A stretch of 64,000 nucleotides of DNA, taken from Acanthosepion esculentum. Taxonomy: Eukaryota > Mollusca > Cephalopoda > Sepiida > Sepiidae. The stretch covers positions 18,901,477-18,965,476 of the forward strand of contig OZ038517.1 of NCBI GenBank assembly GCA_964036315.1, read 5' to 3'. The translations under genes and the position numbers were made by a program. Positions within the stretch are counted from its first letter, which is position 1, and every line of letters begins with the position of its first letter. The notes under the pieces are model-generated. The model searched no databases and was not told the DNA's origin. It saw only the letters and a list, made by a program, of their open reading frames with translations. Below, one piece after another: positions 29,261 through 43,000 of the stretch.

Positions 29261-30993
29261 AACGTAAGACCATAGAAAGGTGAGTATATCAAATACAATG
29301 AGCCATTTATAAATATCAAAAATATCTCGCGAGATCGATTTAAACCATCGACGTAATGATCCCTATACATTATTACTACAGTCCTCCGCTCTACCAACTG
29401 AGCTATCGCAAGTACATAGGAATAGAAGAAGGTGAGTATAACAAATATAATTAGCCTTTATAAATATAAAAAATATCTCACGAGACGGATTTGAACCATC
29501 GACCTAAGTATTCCTGAACATTATTACTACAGTCCTCCGTTCTACCAACAGTGCTATCGCAAGTACATCGGAACAGGGGAAGGTGAGTACAACAAATATA
29601 ATGAGCCATTTATAAATATCAAATATATCTCGCGAGACGGATTTGAACCATCGACCTAAGGATTCCTGAACATTATTACTACAGTCCTCGCTCTACCAAC
29701 TGAGCTATCGCAAGTACATAGGAACAGAGGAAGTTGAGTATAACAAATATAATGAGCCATTTATAAATATAAAAAATATCTCGCGAGACGGATTTGAACC
29801 ATCGACCTAAGGATGCCTGAACATTATAACTACAGTCCTCGCTCTACCAACTGAGCTATCGCAAGAACATAGGAACAGAGGAAGGTGTGTATAACAAATA
29901 TAATGAGCCTTTTATAAATATCAAAAATATCCCGCGAGACGGATTTGAAACATCGACCTAAGGATTCCTGAACATTATTACTACAGTCCTACGCTCTACC
30001 AACTGAGCTATCGCAAGTACATCGGAACAGAGAAAGGTGTGTATAACAAATATAATGAACCATTTATAAATATCAAATATATCTCGCGAGATGTATTTGA
30101 ACCATCGACCTAAGGATCCCTGAACATTTTTACTACAGTCCTCCGCTCTACAAACTGAGCTATCGCAAGCACATAGGACCAGAGAAAGGTGAGTATATCA
30201 AATATAATGAGCCATTTATAAATATCAAAAATATCTCGCGAGACGGATTTGAACCATCGACCTAATGATCCCTGAACATTATAACTACAATCCTCCGCTC
30301 TACCAACTGAGCTATCGCAAGTACACCGGAAAAGAGGAAGGTGAGTATATCAAATATAATGAGACATTTAAAAATATCAAAAATATGTCGCGAGACGGAT
30401 TTGAACCATCGACCTAATGATCCCTGAACATTATTACTACAGTCCTCCGCTCTACCAACTGAGCTACCGCAAGTACATAGGAACTGAGGAAGGTGAGTAT
30501 ATCAAATATAATGAGCCATTTAAAAATATCAAAAATATGTCGCGAGACGGATTTGAACCATCGACCTAATGATCCCTGAACATTATAACTACAGTCCTCC
30601 GCTCTACCAACTGAGCTATCGCAAGTACATAGAAACAGAGGAAGGTGAGTATATCAAATATAATGAGCCATTTAAAAATATCAAAAATATCTCGCGAGAC
30701 GGATTTGTACCACCGACCTAAGGATTCCAGAACATTATTACTACAGTCCTCCGCTCTACAAACTGAGCTATTGCAAATACGTAGGACCGAAGAAAGGTGA
30801 GTATAACAAATATAATGAGCCATTTATAAATATCAAAAAGATCTCGCGAGACGGAATTGAACCATCGACCTAAGGAATCCTGAACATTATTACTACAGTC
30901 CTCCGCTCTACCAACTGTGCTATCACAAGTACATAGGACCAGAGAAAGGTGAGTATAAAAAATATAATGAGCCGTTTATAAATATAAAAAATA

Positions 30994-31081
30994 TCTCGCG
31001 AGACGGATTTGAACCATCGCCCTAAGGATTCCTGAACATTATTACAACAGTCCTCCGCTCTACCAACTGAGCTATCGCAAG
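30994..31081 (-). tRNA. tRNA-Tyr-derived copy with GTT anticodon, duplicate
   Basis: The counterpart of 28565-28652 in the second 2.43 kb half, with the same anticodon and the same private flank. Confidence 0.6.
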
Positions 31082-31297
31082 TAAGTGGTGGCATAGATAG
31101 GTTTGTATTACAAACATAACGAGCCATTTATAAATATCAAAAATATCTCGCGAGATGTATTTGAACCATCGACCTAAGGATCCCTGAACATTATTACTAC
31201 AGTCCACTGCTCTATCAACTGAGCTATCGCAAGCACATAGGACCAGGGAAAGGTGAGTATATAAAATATAATGAGACATTTATAAATATCAAAAATA

Positions 31298-31385
31298 TCT
31301 CGCGAGACGTATTTGAACCATCGACCTAAGGATCCCTGAACATTATTACTAGAGCCCTCCGCTATACCAACTGAGCTATCGCAAG
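31298..31385 (-). tRNA. tRNA-Tyr-derived copy with CTA anticodon (right half of the duplication)
   Basis: This is the exact counterpart of 28869-28956, shifted by 2429 bp, with the same CTA anticodon and the same D-stem and T-stem lesions. The variant therefore predates the 2.43 kb duplication. Confidence 0.65.
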
Positions 31386-31601
31386 TACATCAGTACAGAG
31401 AAAGGTGAGTATATCAAATTTAATGAGCCATTTATAAATATCAAAAATAACTCGCGAGACGGATTTGAACAATCCACCAAAGGATCCCTGAACATTATTA
31501 CTACAGTCCTCCGCTCTACCAACTGAGCTATCGCAAGTATATAGGCACAGAGGAAGGTGAGTATATCAAATATAATGAGCCATTTATAAATATCAAAAAT
31601 A

Positions 31602-31689
31602 TCTCGCGAGTCGGATTTGAACCATCGACATATGGATTCCTGAACATTATTACTAAAGTCCTCCGTTCTATCAACTGAGTTATCGCAAG
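31602..31689 (-). pseudogene. tRNA-Tyr-derived copy with TTA anticodon, duplicate
   Basis: It carries the same TTA anticodon and stem lesions as 29173-29260, 2429 bp away. Confidence 0.6.
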
Positions 31690-33236
31690 AACGTAAGACC
31701 ATAGAAAGGTGAGTATATCAAATACAATGAGCCATTTATAAATATCAAAAATATCTCGCGAGATCGATTTAAACCATCGACGTAATGATCCCTATACATT
31801 ATTACTACAGTCCTCCGCTCTACCAACTGAGCTATCGCGAGTACGCAGGAACAGTGGAAGGTGAGTATAACAAATATAACGAGCCATTTATAAATATCAA
31901 GCGAGACGGATTTGAATCATCAACCTGAGGATTCTTTAACATTATTACTACAGTCCTCCGCTCTACCAACTGAGCTATCGCGAGTACATAGAAACAGAGG
32001 AAGCTGAGTGTAAGAAATATAATGAGCAATTTATAAATATCAAAAATATCTCGTGAGACGGATTTGAACCACCGAATTAAGGATTCCTGAACATTATTAC
32101 TACAGTCCTCCGATCTATTAACTGAGCCGTCGCGAGTACATTGGAACGCAGGAAGGTGAGTATAACAAATATAACGAGTCATTTATAAATATCAAAAATA
32201 TCACGCGAGACGGATTTGAACCATCGACCTAAGGATTCCTGAATATTATTACTACAGTCCTCCGCTCTACCAACTGAGCTATCGCGAGTACATAGTACCA
32301 CAAAAAGATGAGTATAACAAATATAATGAGCCATTTATAAATATCAAGCGAGACGGATTTGAACCATCGACTTGAGGATTCCTTAACATTATTACTACAG
32401 TCCTCCGCTCTACCAACTGAGCTATCCCGAGTACATTGAAACAGAAGAAACTGAGTATAACAAATATAATGAGCCATTTATAAATATCAAAAATATCTCG
32501 CGAGACGGATTTGAACCATCGACCTAAGTATTCCTGAACATTATTACTACAGTCATCCGCTCTACCAACTGACCCATCCCGAGTACATAGGAGAAGAGGA
32601 AGGTGAGTATATCAAATATAATGTGCCATTTATAAATATCAACAATATCTCGCAAGACGGATTTCAACCATCGACCTAAGGATTCCTGAACATTATTACT
32701 ACAGTCCTCCGCTCTACCAACAGTGTTATCGCGAGTACATAGGAACAGACGAAGGTGAGTATAACAAATATAATGAGCCATTTATAAATATCAAAAATAT
32801 CTCGGGAGACGGATTTCAACCATCGACCTAAGGTTACCTGAACATTATTGCTACAGTCCTCCGCTCTACCAACAGTGCTATCGCGAGTACATAGGAACAG
32901 AGGAAGTTGAGTATAACAAATATAACGAGTCATTTATAAATATCAAAAATATCTCGCGAGACGGATTTGAACCATCGACCTAAGGATTCCTGAACATTAT
33001 TACTACAGTCCTCTGCTCAACCAACAGTGCGATCGCGAGTACATCGGAACAGAGGAAGGTGAGTTTAACAAATATAACGAGCCATTTATAAATATCAAGC
33101 GTGACGGAATTGAACCATCGACTAAGGATTCCTTAACATTATTACTACAGTCCTCCGCTCTACCAACTGAGCTATCGCGAGTACATAGGAACCGAGGAAA
33201 GTGAGTATAACAAATATAACGAGCCATTTATAAATA

Positions 33237-33324
33237 TCAAGCGAGACGGATTTGAACCATCGACCTAAGGATTCCTTAACATTATTACTACAGTCCTCCG
33301 CTCTACCAACTGAGCTATCGCGAG
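33237..33324 (-). pseudogene. Representative 9 bp-deletion tRNA-Tyr copy without terminator
   Basis: Plus TATCAAGCGAGACGG replaces TATCAAAAATATCTCGCGAG. The deletion removes the T5 terminator and changes the acceptor 3' strand to TCGCTTG, leaving mismatches at 2-71 and 3-70. Everything else is intact, with a perfect D-arm and GTA anticodon. The class recurs from about 31.9 to 47.5 kb (near 31890, 32345, 33097, 34440, 35361, 36270, 37480, 38850, 39610 and others). Confidence 0.65.
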
Positions 33325-34148
33325 TACATAAGAACAGAGGAAGGTGAGTATAGCAAATATAATGAGCCATTTATAAATATCAAAAATATCCCGCGAGACG
33401 TATTTGAACCATCGACCTAAGGATTCCTGAACATTATTACTACAGTCCTCCGCTCAACCAACAGTGCTATCGCGAGTGCATAGGAACTGAGGAAGCTGAG
33501 TATAACAAATATAATGAGCCATTTATAAATATCAAAAATATCTCGTGAGACGGATTTGAACCATCGACCTAATGATACCTGAACATTATTACTACAGTCC
33601 TCCGCTCTACCAACTGAGCTATCGCGATTACATAGGAAACGAGGAAGGTGAGTATATCAAATATAATGAGCCATTTGTAAATATCAAAATTACCTCGCAA
33701 GACGGATTTGAACCATCGACCGAAGGATTCCCGATCATTATTACAACAGTCCTCCGCTCTACCAACACTGCTATCGCGAGCACATAGGAAAAGAGGAAGG
33801 TGAGTATAACAAATATAATGAGCCATTTATAAATATCAAAAGTACGTCGCGAGACGGATTTGAACCATCGACCTCAGGATTCCCGAACATTATTACTACA
33901 GTCCTCCGCTCTACCAACTGAGCTAACGCAAGTACGTAGGAACAGAGGAAGGTGAGTATATCGAATATAATGAGCCATTTATAAATATCAAAAATATCTC
34001 GCGAGACATATTTGAACCATCGACCTCAAGATTCCCGAGCATTATTACTACAGTCCTCCGCTCTACCAACAGTTTTATCGCAAGTACATAGGAAAAGAGG
34101 AAGGTGAGTATAACCAATATAATGAGCCATTTATAAATATCAAATATA

Positions 34149-34236
34149 TCTCGCGAGACGGATTGGAACCATCGGCCTAAGGATTCCCGAACATTATTAC
34201 TAGAGTCCTCCGCTCTACCAACTGAGCTATCGCGAG
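34149..34236 (-). tRNA. tRNA-Tyr-derived copy with CTA (UAG-reading) anticodon
   Basis: Plus TAG at 34201-34203 gives minus anticodon CTA, which pairs with the amber stop codon UAG. Acceptor CTCGCGA/TCGCGAG, D-arm and anticodon stem are intact, with C1-G72 and A73 kept. The T-loop is TTCCAAT instead of TTCAAAT (B-box R57 lost), and the T-run downstream is only three T, so Pol III termination is compromised. It could be an amber suppressor if expressed, but more probably it is a decaying copy. Confidence 0.7.
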
Positions 34237-35202
34237 TACATAGTAAGAGAGGAAGGTGAGTATATCAAATATAATGAGCCATTTATAAATATCAAAAATA
34301 TCTCGCCAGACGGATTTGGACCATCAACCTAAGGATTCCTGAACATTATTACTACAGTCCTCCGCTCACCCAACAGTGCTATCGCGAGTACATAGGAGCA
34401 GAGGAAGGTGAGTATAACAAATATAACGAGCAATTTATAAATATCAAGCGAGTCGGATTTGAACCATCGACCTAAGGATTCCTTAACATTATTACTACAG
34501 TTTTCCGCTCTACCAACTGAGCTATCGCGAGTACGTAGGAACAGAGGAAAGTGAGTATAACAAATATAATTAGCCATTTATAAATATCAAAAATATCTCG
34601 GGAGACGGATTTGAACCATCGACCTAAGGCTTCCTGAACATTATTACTACAGTCCTCGCTCTACCAACTGAGCTATCGCCAGTACATGGGAAAAGAGGAA
34701 GTTGAGTATATCAAATATAATGAGCCATTTATAAATATCAAAAATATCTCGCAAGACGGATTTGAACCACCGACCTAAGGAATCCTGAACATTATTACTA
34801 CAGCCCTCCGCTCTACCAACTGAGCTATCGCGATTACATAGCAAAAGAGGAAGTTGAGTATATGAAATATAATGAGCCATTTATAAATATCAAAAACATC
34901 TCGCAAGTCCGATTTGAACCATCGACCGAAGGATTCCTGAACATTATTACTACAGTCCTCCGCTCTACCAACAGTGCTATCGCGAGCACATAGGAAAAGA
35001 GGAAGGTGAGTTTAACAAATATAATGAGCCATTTATAAATATCAAAAATACGTCGCGAGACGGATTTGAACCATCGACCTCAGGATTCCCGAACATTATT
35101 ACTACAGTCCTCCGCTCTACCAACTGAGCTATCGCAAGTACATAGGAACAGAGGAAGGTGAGTATATCAAATATAATGAGCCATTTATAAATATCAAAAA
35201 TA

Positions 35203-35307
35203 TCTCGCGAGACGGATTTGAACCATCGACTTCAGGATTCCTGAAAATTATTACTACATGAACATTATTACTACAGTCCTCCGCTGAACCAACAGTGCTC
35301 TCGCGAG
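35203..35307 (-). pseudogene. tRNA-Tyr copy with duplicated intron/anticodon segment
   Basis: A 17 bp internal duplication creates two ATTATTACTACA (plus) blocks. The intron would be 32 nt and itself contain a second GTA. The D-arm is also broken (GCTGAACC plus-strand context) and positions 8-9 are changed. Copies occur near 38.73, 43.27, 45.25, 46.32 and 47.39 kb, multiplied with their modules. Confidence 0.6.
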
Positions 35308-36499
35308 TACATAGGAACAGAGGAAGGTGAGTATAACAAATATAACGAGCCATTTATAAATATCCAGCGAGACGGATTTGAACTATCGACCTAAGGATTC
35401 CTGAACATTATTACTACATTCCTTCGCTCTACCAACTGAGCAATCGCGAGTACATAGGAACAGACGAAGGTGAGTATAACAAATATAATGAGCCATTTAT
35501 AAATATCAAAAATATCTCGCGAGACGGATTTGAACCATCGACCTAGGGATCCCCGAACATTATTACTACAGTCCTCCGCTCTACCAACAGAGCTATCGCG
35601 AGTACATAGGAACAGAGGAAGGTGAGTATAAGAAATATAATTAGTTTTTATAAATATCAAAAATATCTCGCGAGACGGATTTGAACCATCGACCAAAGGA
35701 TTCCTAAACAATTATTACTACAGTCCTCCGCTCTACCAACAGAGCTATCGCGAGTACATAGGAGCAGAGGAAGGTGAGTATAACAAATATAATGAGACAT
35801 TTATAAATATCGAAAGTAGCTCGCGAGACGGATTTGAACCATCGGCCTGAGGATTCCTGAACATTATTACTACAGTCCTCCGGTCTACCAACAGAGTTTT
35901 CGCGAGTACATAAGAACAGAAGAAGGTGAGTATAACAAATAAGAAATATAATTAGTTTTTATAAATATCAAAAATATCTCGCGAGACGGATTTGAACCAT
36001 CGACCAAAGGATTCCTGAACAATTATTACTACAGTCCTCCGCTCTACCAACAGAGCTATCGCGAGTACATAGGGGCAGAGGAAGGTGAGTATAACAAATA
36101 TAATGAGACATTTATAAATATCGAAAGTATCTCGCGAGACGGATTTGAACCATCGGCCTGAGGATTCCTGAACATTATTTCTACAGTCCTCCGGTCTACC
36201 AACAGAGCTATCGCGAGTACATAGGAACAGAGGAAAGTGAGTATAACAAATATAACGACACATTTATAAATATCAAGCGAGACGGATTTGAACCATCGAC
36301 CTAAGGATTCCTGGACATTATTACTACAGTCCTCCGCTCTACCAACTGAGCTATCGCGAGTACATAGTACAGAGGAAGTTGAGTATAACAAATATAATGA
36401 GCCATTTATAAATATCAAAATTATCTCGCGAGACGGATTTGAACCATCGACCTAAGGATTACTGAACATTATTACTACAGTCCTCCGCTCTACCAACTG

Positions 36500-39400
36500 A
36501 GCTATCGCGAATACATAGGACAGAGGAAGGTGAGTATAACAAATATAATGAGCCTTTTATAAATATCAAAAATATCTCGCGAGACGGATTTGAACCATCG
36601 ATCTAAGGATTCCTGAAGATTATTACTACAGTCATCCGCTCTACCAACTGAGCTAACGCGAGTACATAGGAACAGAGGAAGGTGAGTATAAGAAATATAA
36701 TGAGCCATTTATAAATATCAAAAATATCTCGCGAGACGGATTTGAACCATCGACCTAAGGATTCCTGAACGTTATTACTACAGTCCTCCGCTCTACCAAC
36801 TGAGCTATCGCGAGTACATAGGACAGAGGAAGGTGAGTATAACAAATATAATGTGCCATTTATAAATATCAAAAATACCTCGCGAGACGGATTTGAACCA
36901 TCGACCTAAGGATTCCTGAACATTATTGCTACTGTCCTCCGCTCTACCAACTGAGCTATTGCGAGTACTTAGGAACAGAGGAAGGTGATGATAACAAATA
37001 TAATGAGCCATTTATAAATATCAAAAATATCTCGCGAGACGGATTTGAACCATCGACCTAAGGATTCCTTAACATTATTACTACAGTTTTCCGCTCTACC
37101 AACTGAGCTATCGCGAGTACATAGGAACAGAGGAAAGTGAGTATAACAAATATAATTAGCCATTTATAAATATCAAAAATATCTCGGGAGACGGATTTGA
37201 ACCATCGACCTAAGGCTCCCTGAACATTATTACTACAGTCCTCGCTCTACCAACTGAGCTATCGCCAGTACATGGGAAAAGAGGAAGTTGAGTATATCAA
37301 ATATAATGAGCCATTTATAAATATCAAAAATATCCCGCAAGACGGATTTGAACCACCGACCTAAGGAATCCTGAACATTATTACTACAGTCCTCCGCTCT
37401 ACCAACTGAGCTATCGCGAGTACATAGGAACAGAGGAAAGTGAGTATAACAAATATAACGACACATTTATAAATATCAAGCGAGACGGATTTGAACCATC
37501 GACCTAATGATTCCTGAACATTATTACTACAGTCCTCCGCTCTACCAACTGAGCTATCGCGAGTACATAGTACAGAGGAAGTTGAGTATAACAAATATAA
37601 TGAGCCATTTATAAATATCAAATTTATCTCGCGAGACGGATTTGAACCATCGACCTAAGGATTACTGAACATTATTACTACAGTCCTCCGCTCTACCAAC
37701 TGAGCTATCGCGAATACATAGGACAGAGGAAGGTGAGTATAACAAGTATAATGAGCCTTTTATAAATATCAAAAATATCTCGCGAGACGGATTTGAACCA
37801 TCGACCTAAGGATTCCTGAAGATTATTACTACAGTCATCCGCTCTACCAACTGAGCTAACGCGAGTACATAGGAACAGAGGAAGGTGAGTATAAGAAATA
37901 TAATGAGCCATTTATAAATATCAAAAATATCTCGCGAGACGGATTTGAACCATCGACCTAAGGATTCCTGAACGTTATTACTACAGTCCTCCGCTCTACC
38001 AACTGAGCTATCGCGAGTACATAGGACAGAGGAAGGTGAGTATAACAAATATAATGTGCCATTTATAAATATCAAAAATACCTCGCGAGACGGATTTGAA
38101 CCATCGACCTAAGGATTCCTGAACATTATTGCTACTGTCCTCCGCTCTACCAACTGAGCTATCGCGAGTACATAGGAACAGAGGAAGGTGATGATAACAA
38201 ATATAATGAGCCATTTATAAATATCAAAAATATCTCGCGAGACGGATTTGAACCATCGACCTAAGGATAACTTACCATTATTACTACAGTCCTCCGCTCT
38301 ACCAACTGAGCTATCGCGATTACATAGCAAAAGAGGAAGTTGAGTATATCAAATATAATGAGCCATTTATAAATATCAAAAACATCTCGCAAGTCCGATT
38401 TGAACCATCGACCGAAGGATTCCTGAACATTATTACTACAGTCCTCCGCTCTACCAACAGTGCTATCGCGAGCACATAGGAAAAGAGGAAGGTGAGTATA
38501 ACAAATATAATGAGCCATTTATAAATATCAAAAATACGTCGCGAGACGGATTTGAACCATCGACCTCAGGATTCCCGAACATTATTACTACAGTCCTCCG
38601 CTCTACCAACTGAGCTATCGCAAGTACATAGGAACAGAGGAAGGTGAGTATATCAAATATAATGAGCCATTTATAAATATCAAAAATATCTCGCGAGACG
38701 GATTTGAACCATCGACTTCAGGATTCCTGAAAATTATTACTACATGAACATTATTACTACAGTCCTCCGCTGAACCAACAGTGCTCTCGCGAGTACATAG
38801 GAACAGAGGAAGGTGAGTATAACAAATATAACGAGCCATTTATAAATATCAAGCGAGACGGATTTGAACTATCGACCTAAGGATTCCTGAACATTATTAC
38901 TACATTCCTTCGCTCTACCAACTGAGCAATCGCGAGTACATAGGAACAGACGAAGGTGAGTATAACAAATATAATGAGCCATTTATAAATATCAAAAATA
39001 TCTCGCGAGACGGATTTGAACCATCGACCTAGGGATTCCCGAACATTATTACTACAGTCCTCCGCTCTACCAACAGAGCTATCGCGAGTACATAGGAACA
39101 GAGGAAGGTGAGTATAAGAAATATAATTAGTTTTTATAAATATCAAAAATATCTCGCGAGACGGATTTGAACCATCGACCAAAGGATTCCTAAACAATTA
39201 TTACTACAGTCCTCCGCTCTACCAACAGAGCTATCGCGAGTACATAGGAGCAGAGGAAGGTGAGTATAACAAATATAATGAGACATTTATAAATATCGAA
39301 AGTAGCTCGCGAGACGGATTTGAACCATCGGCCTGAGGATTCCTGAACATTATTACTACAGTCCTCCGGTCTACCAACAGAGCTTTCGCGAGTACATAAG

Positions 39401-42400
39401 AACAGAGGAAGGTGAGTATAACAAATAAGAAATATAATTAGTTTTTATAAATATCAAAAATATCTCGCGAGACGGATTTGAACCATCGACCAAAGGATTC
39501 CTGAACAATTATTACTACAGTCCTCCGCTCTACCAACAGAGCTATCGCGAGTACATAGGAACAGAGGAAAGTGAGTATAACAAATATAACGACACATTTA
39601 TAAATATCAAGCGAGACGGATTTGAACCATCGACCTAAGGATTCCTGGACATTATTACTACAGTCCTCCGCTCTACCAACTGAGCTATCGCGAGTACATA
39701 TTACAGAGGAAGTTGAGTATAACAAATATAATGAGCCATTTATAAATATCAAAATTATCTCGCGAGACGGATTTGAACCATCGACCTAAGGATTACTGAA
39801 CATTATTACTACAGTCCTCCGCTCTACCAACTGAGCTATCGCGAATACATAGGACAGAGGAAGGTGAGTATAACAAATATAATGAGCCTTTTATAAATAT
39901 CAAAAATATCTCGCGAGACGGATTTGAACCATCGACCTAAGGATTCCTGAAGATTATTACTACAGTCATCCGCTCTACCAACTGTGCTAACGCGAGTACA
40001 TAGGAACAGAGGAAGGTGAGTATAAGAAATATAATGAGCCATTTATAAATATCAAAAATATCTCGCGAGACGGATTTGAACCATCGACCTAAGGATTCCT
40101 GAACGTTATTACTACAGTCCTCCGCTCTACCAACTGAGCTATCGCGAGTACATAGGACAGAGGAAGGTGAGTATAACAAATATAATGTGCCATTTATAAA
40201 TATCAAAAATACCTCGCGAGACGGATTTGAACCATCGACCTAAGGATTCCTGAACATTATTGCTACTGTCCTCCGCTCTACCAACTGAGCTATCGCGAGT
40301 ACTTAGGAACAGAGGAAGGTGATGATAACAAATATAATGAGCCATTTATAAATATCAAAAATATCTCGCGAGACGGATTTGAACCATCGACCTAAGGATT
40401 CCTTAACATTATTACTACAGTTTTCCGCTCTACCAACTGAGCTATCGCGAGTACATAGGAACAGAGGAAAGTGAGTATAACAAATATAATTAGCCATTTA
40501 TAAATATCAAAAATATCTCGGGAGACGGATTTGAACCATCGACCTAAGGCTCCCTGAACATTATTACTACAGTCCTCGCTCTACCAACTGAGCTATCGCC
40601 AGTACATGGGAAAAGAGGAAGTTGAGTATATCAAATATAATGAGCCATTTATAAATATCAAAAATATCTCGCAAGACGGATTTGAACCACCGACCTAAGG
40701 AATCCTGAACATTATTACTACAGTCCTCCGCTCTACCAACTGAGCTATCGCGAGTACATAGGAACAGAAGAAAGTGAGTATAACAAATATAACGACACAT
40801 TTATAAATATCAAGCGAGACGGATTTGAACCATCGACCTAATGATTCCTGAACATTATTACTACAGTCCTCCGCTCTACCAACTGAGCTATCGCGAGTAC
40901 ATAGTACAGAGGAAGTTGAGTATAACAAATATAATGAGCCATTTATAAATATCAAATTTATCTCGCGAGACGGATTTGAACCATCGACCTAAGGATTACT
41001 GAACATTATTACTACAGTCCTCCGCTCTACCAACTGAGCTATCGCGAATACATAGGACAGAGGAAGGTGAGTATAACAAGTATAATGAGCCTTTTATAAA
41101 TATCAAAAATATCTCGCGAGACGGATTTGAACCATCGACCTAAGGATTCCTGAAGATTATTACTACAGTCATCCGCTCTACCAACTGAGCTAACGCGAGT
41201 ACATAGGAACAGAGGAAGGTGAGTATAAGAAATATAATGAGCCATTTATAAATATCAAAAATATCTCGCGAGACGGATTTGAACCATCGACCTAAGGATT
41301 CCTGAACGTTATTACTACAGTCCTCCGCTCTACCAACTGAGCTATCGCGAGTACATAGGACAGAGGAAGGTGAGTATAACAAATATAATGTGCCATTTAT
41401 AAATATCAAAAATACCTCGCGAGACGGATTTGAACCATCGACCTAAGGATTCCTGAACATTATTGCTACTGTCCTCCGCTCTACCAACTGAGCTATCGCG
41501 AGTACATAGGAACAGAGGAAGGTGATGATAACAAATATAATGAGCCATTTATAAATATCAAAAATATCTCGCGAGACGGATTTGAACCATCGACCTAAGG
41601 ATTCCTTAACATTATTACTACAGTTTTCCGCTCTACCAACTGAGCTATCGCGAGTACATAGGAACAGAGGAAAGTGAGTATAACAAATATAATTAGCCAT
41701 TTATAAATATCAAAAATATCTCGGGAGACGGATTTGAACCATCGACCTAAGGCTCCCTGAACATTATTACTACAGTCCTCGCTCTACCAACTGAGCTATC
41801 GCCAGTACATGGGAAAAGAGGAAGTTGAGTATATCAAATATAATGAGCCATTTATAAATATCAAAAATATCTCGCAAGACGGATTTGAACCACCGACCTA
41901 AGGAATCCTGAACATTATTACTACAGTCCTCCGCTCTACCAACTGAGCTATCGCGAGTACATAGGAACAGAGGAAAGTGAGTATAACAAATATAACGTCA
42001 CATTTATAAATATCAAGCGAGACGGATTTGAACCATCGACCTAATGATTCCTGAACATTATTACTACAGTCCTCCGCTCTACCAACTGAGCTATCGCGAG
42101 TACATAGTACAGAGGAAGTTGAGTATAACAAATATAATGAGCCATTTATAAATATCAAATTTATCTCGCGAGACGGATTTGAACCATCGACCTAAGGATT
42201 ACTGAACATTATTACTACAGTCCTCCGCTCTAACAAACTGAGCTATCGCGAATACATAGGACAGAGGAAGGTGAGTATAACAAGTATAATGAGCCTTTTA
42301 TAAATATCAAAAATATCTCGCGAGACGGATTTGAACCATCGACCTAAGGATTCCTGAAGATTATTACTACAGTCATCCGCTCTACCAACTGAGCTAACGC

Positions 42401-43000
42401 GAGTACATAGGAACAGAGGAAGGTGAGTATAAGAAATATAATGAGCCATTTATAAATATCAAAAATATCTCGCGAGACGGATTTGAACCATCGACCTAAG
42501 GATTCCTGAACGTTATTACTACAGTCCTCCGCTCTACCAACTGAGCTATCGCGAGTACATAGGACAGAGGAAGGTGAGTATAACAAATATAATGTGCCAT
42601 TTATAAATATCAAAAATACCTCGCGAGACGGATTTGAACCATCGACCTAAGGATTCCTGAACATTATTGCTACTGTCCTCCGCTCTACCAACTGAGCTAT
42701 CGCGAGTACATAGGAACAGAGGAAGGTGATGATAACAAATATAATGAGCCATTTATAAATATCAAAAATATCTCGCGAGACGGATTTGAACCATCGACCT
42801 AAGGATAACTTACCATTATTACTACAGTCCTCCGCTCTACCAACTGAGCTATCGCGATTACATAGCAAAAGAGGAAGTTGAGTATATCAAATATAATGAG
42901 CCATTTATAAATATCAAAAACATCTCGCAAGTCCGATTTGAACCATCGACCGAAGGATTCCTGAACATTATTACTACAGTCCTCCGCTCTACCAACAGTG
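36500..43000 (-). repeat. 1203 bp (8-unit) higher-order repeat in block C
   Basis: Modules starting near 36.5, 37.7, 39.84, 41.04 and 42.24 kb share the same ordered variants: GCGAATACATAGGACAG spacer, GAAGATTATTAC intron, GAACGTTATTAC intron, and the TTGCTACTGTCC unit with U33 changed to A. The 1203/1204 bp spacing is direct for 36.5 to 37.7 and for 39.84 to 42.24 kb. Confidence 0.85.
36727..36814 (-). tRNA. tRNA-Tyr(GUA), perfect-acceptor copy inside the 1203 bp module
   Basis: The acceptor CTCGCGA/TCGCGAG is perfectly paired; D-, anticodon and T-arms are canonical and the T5 terminator is present. The intron carries a private A-to-G change (plus GAACGTTA). The same change marks equivalent copies 1203 bp and more downstream (near 37.93, 40.06, 41.26, 42.47, 45.52 and 46.59 kb), so this intact gene has been multiplied along with its module. 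Confidence 0.9.

Larger units (their letters stand above)
27000..31850 (-). repeat. Array block B: two near-identical 2.43 kb halves
   Basis: About 16 units starting near 26,970 are repeated starting near 29,400. The shift is 2430 bp, falling to 2429 bp after a one-base deletion near 29690. Rare private changes (the GTAAGTGG spacer at 28650/31079, the CTA anticodon, the TTA anticodon) occur in both halves at the same offset. Only a handful of differences are visible, for example CACAGAAAC at 28199 against CATAGAAAC at 30628. This indicates a recent tandem duplication. Confidence 0.88.
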
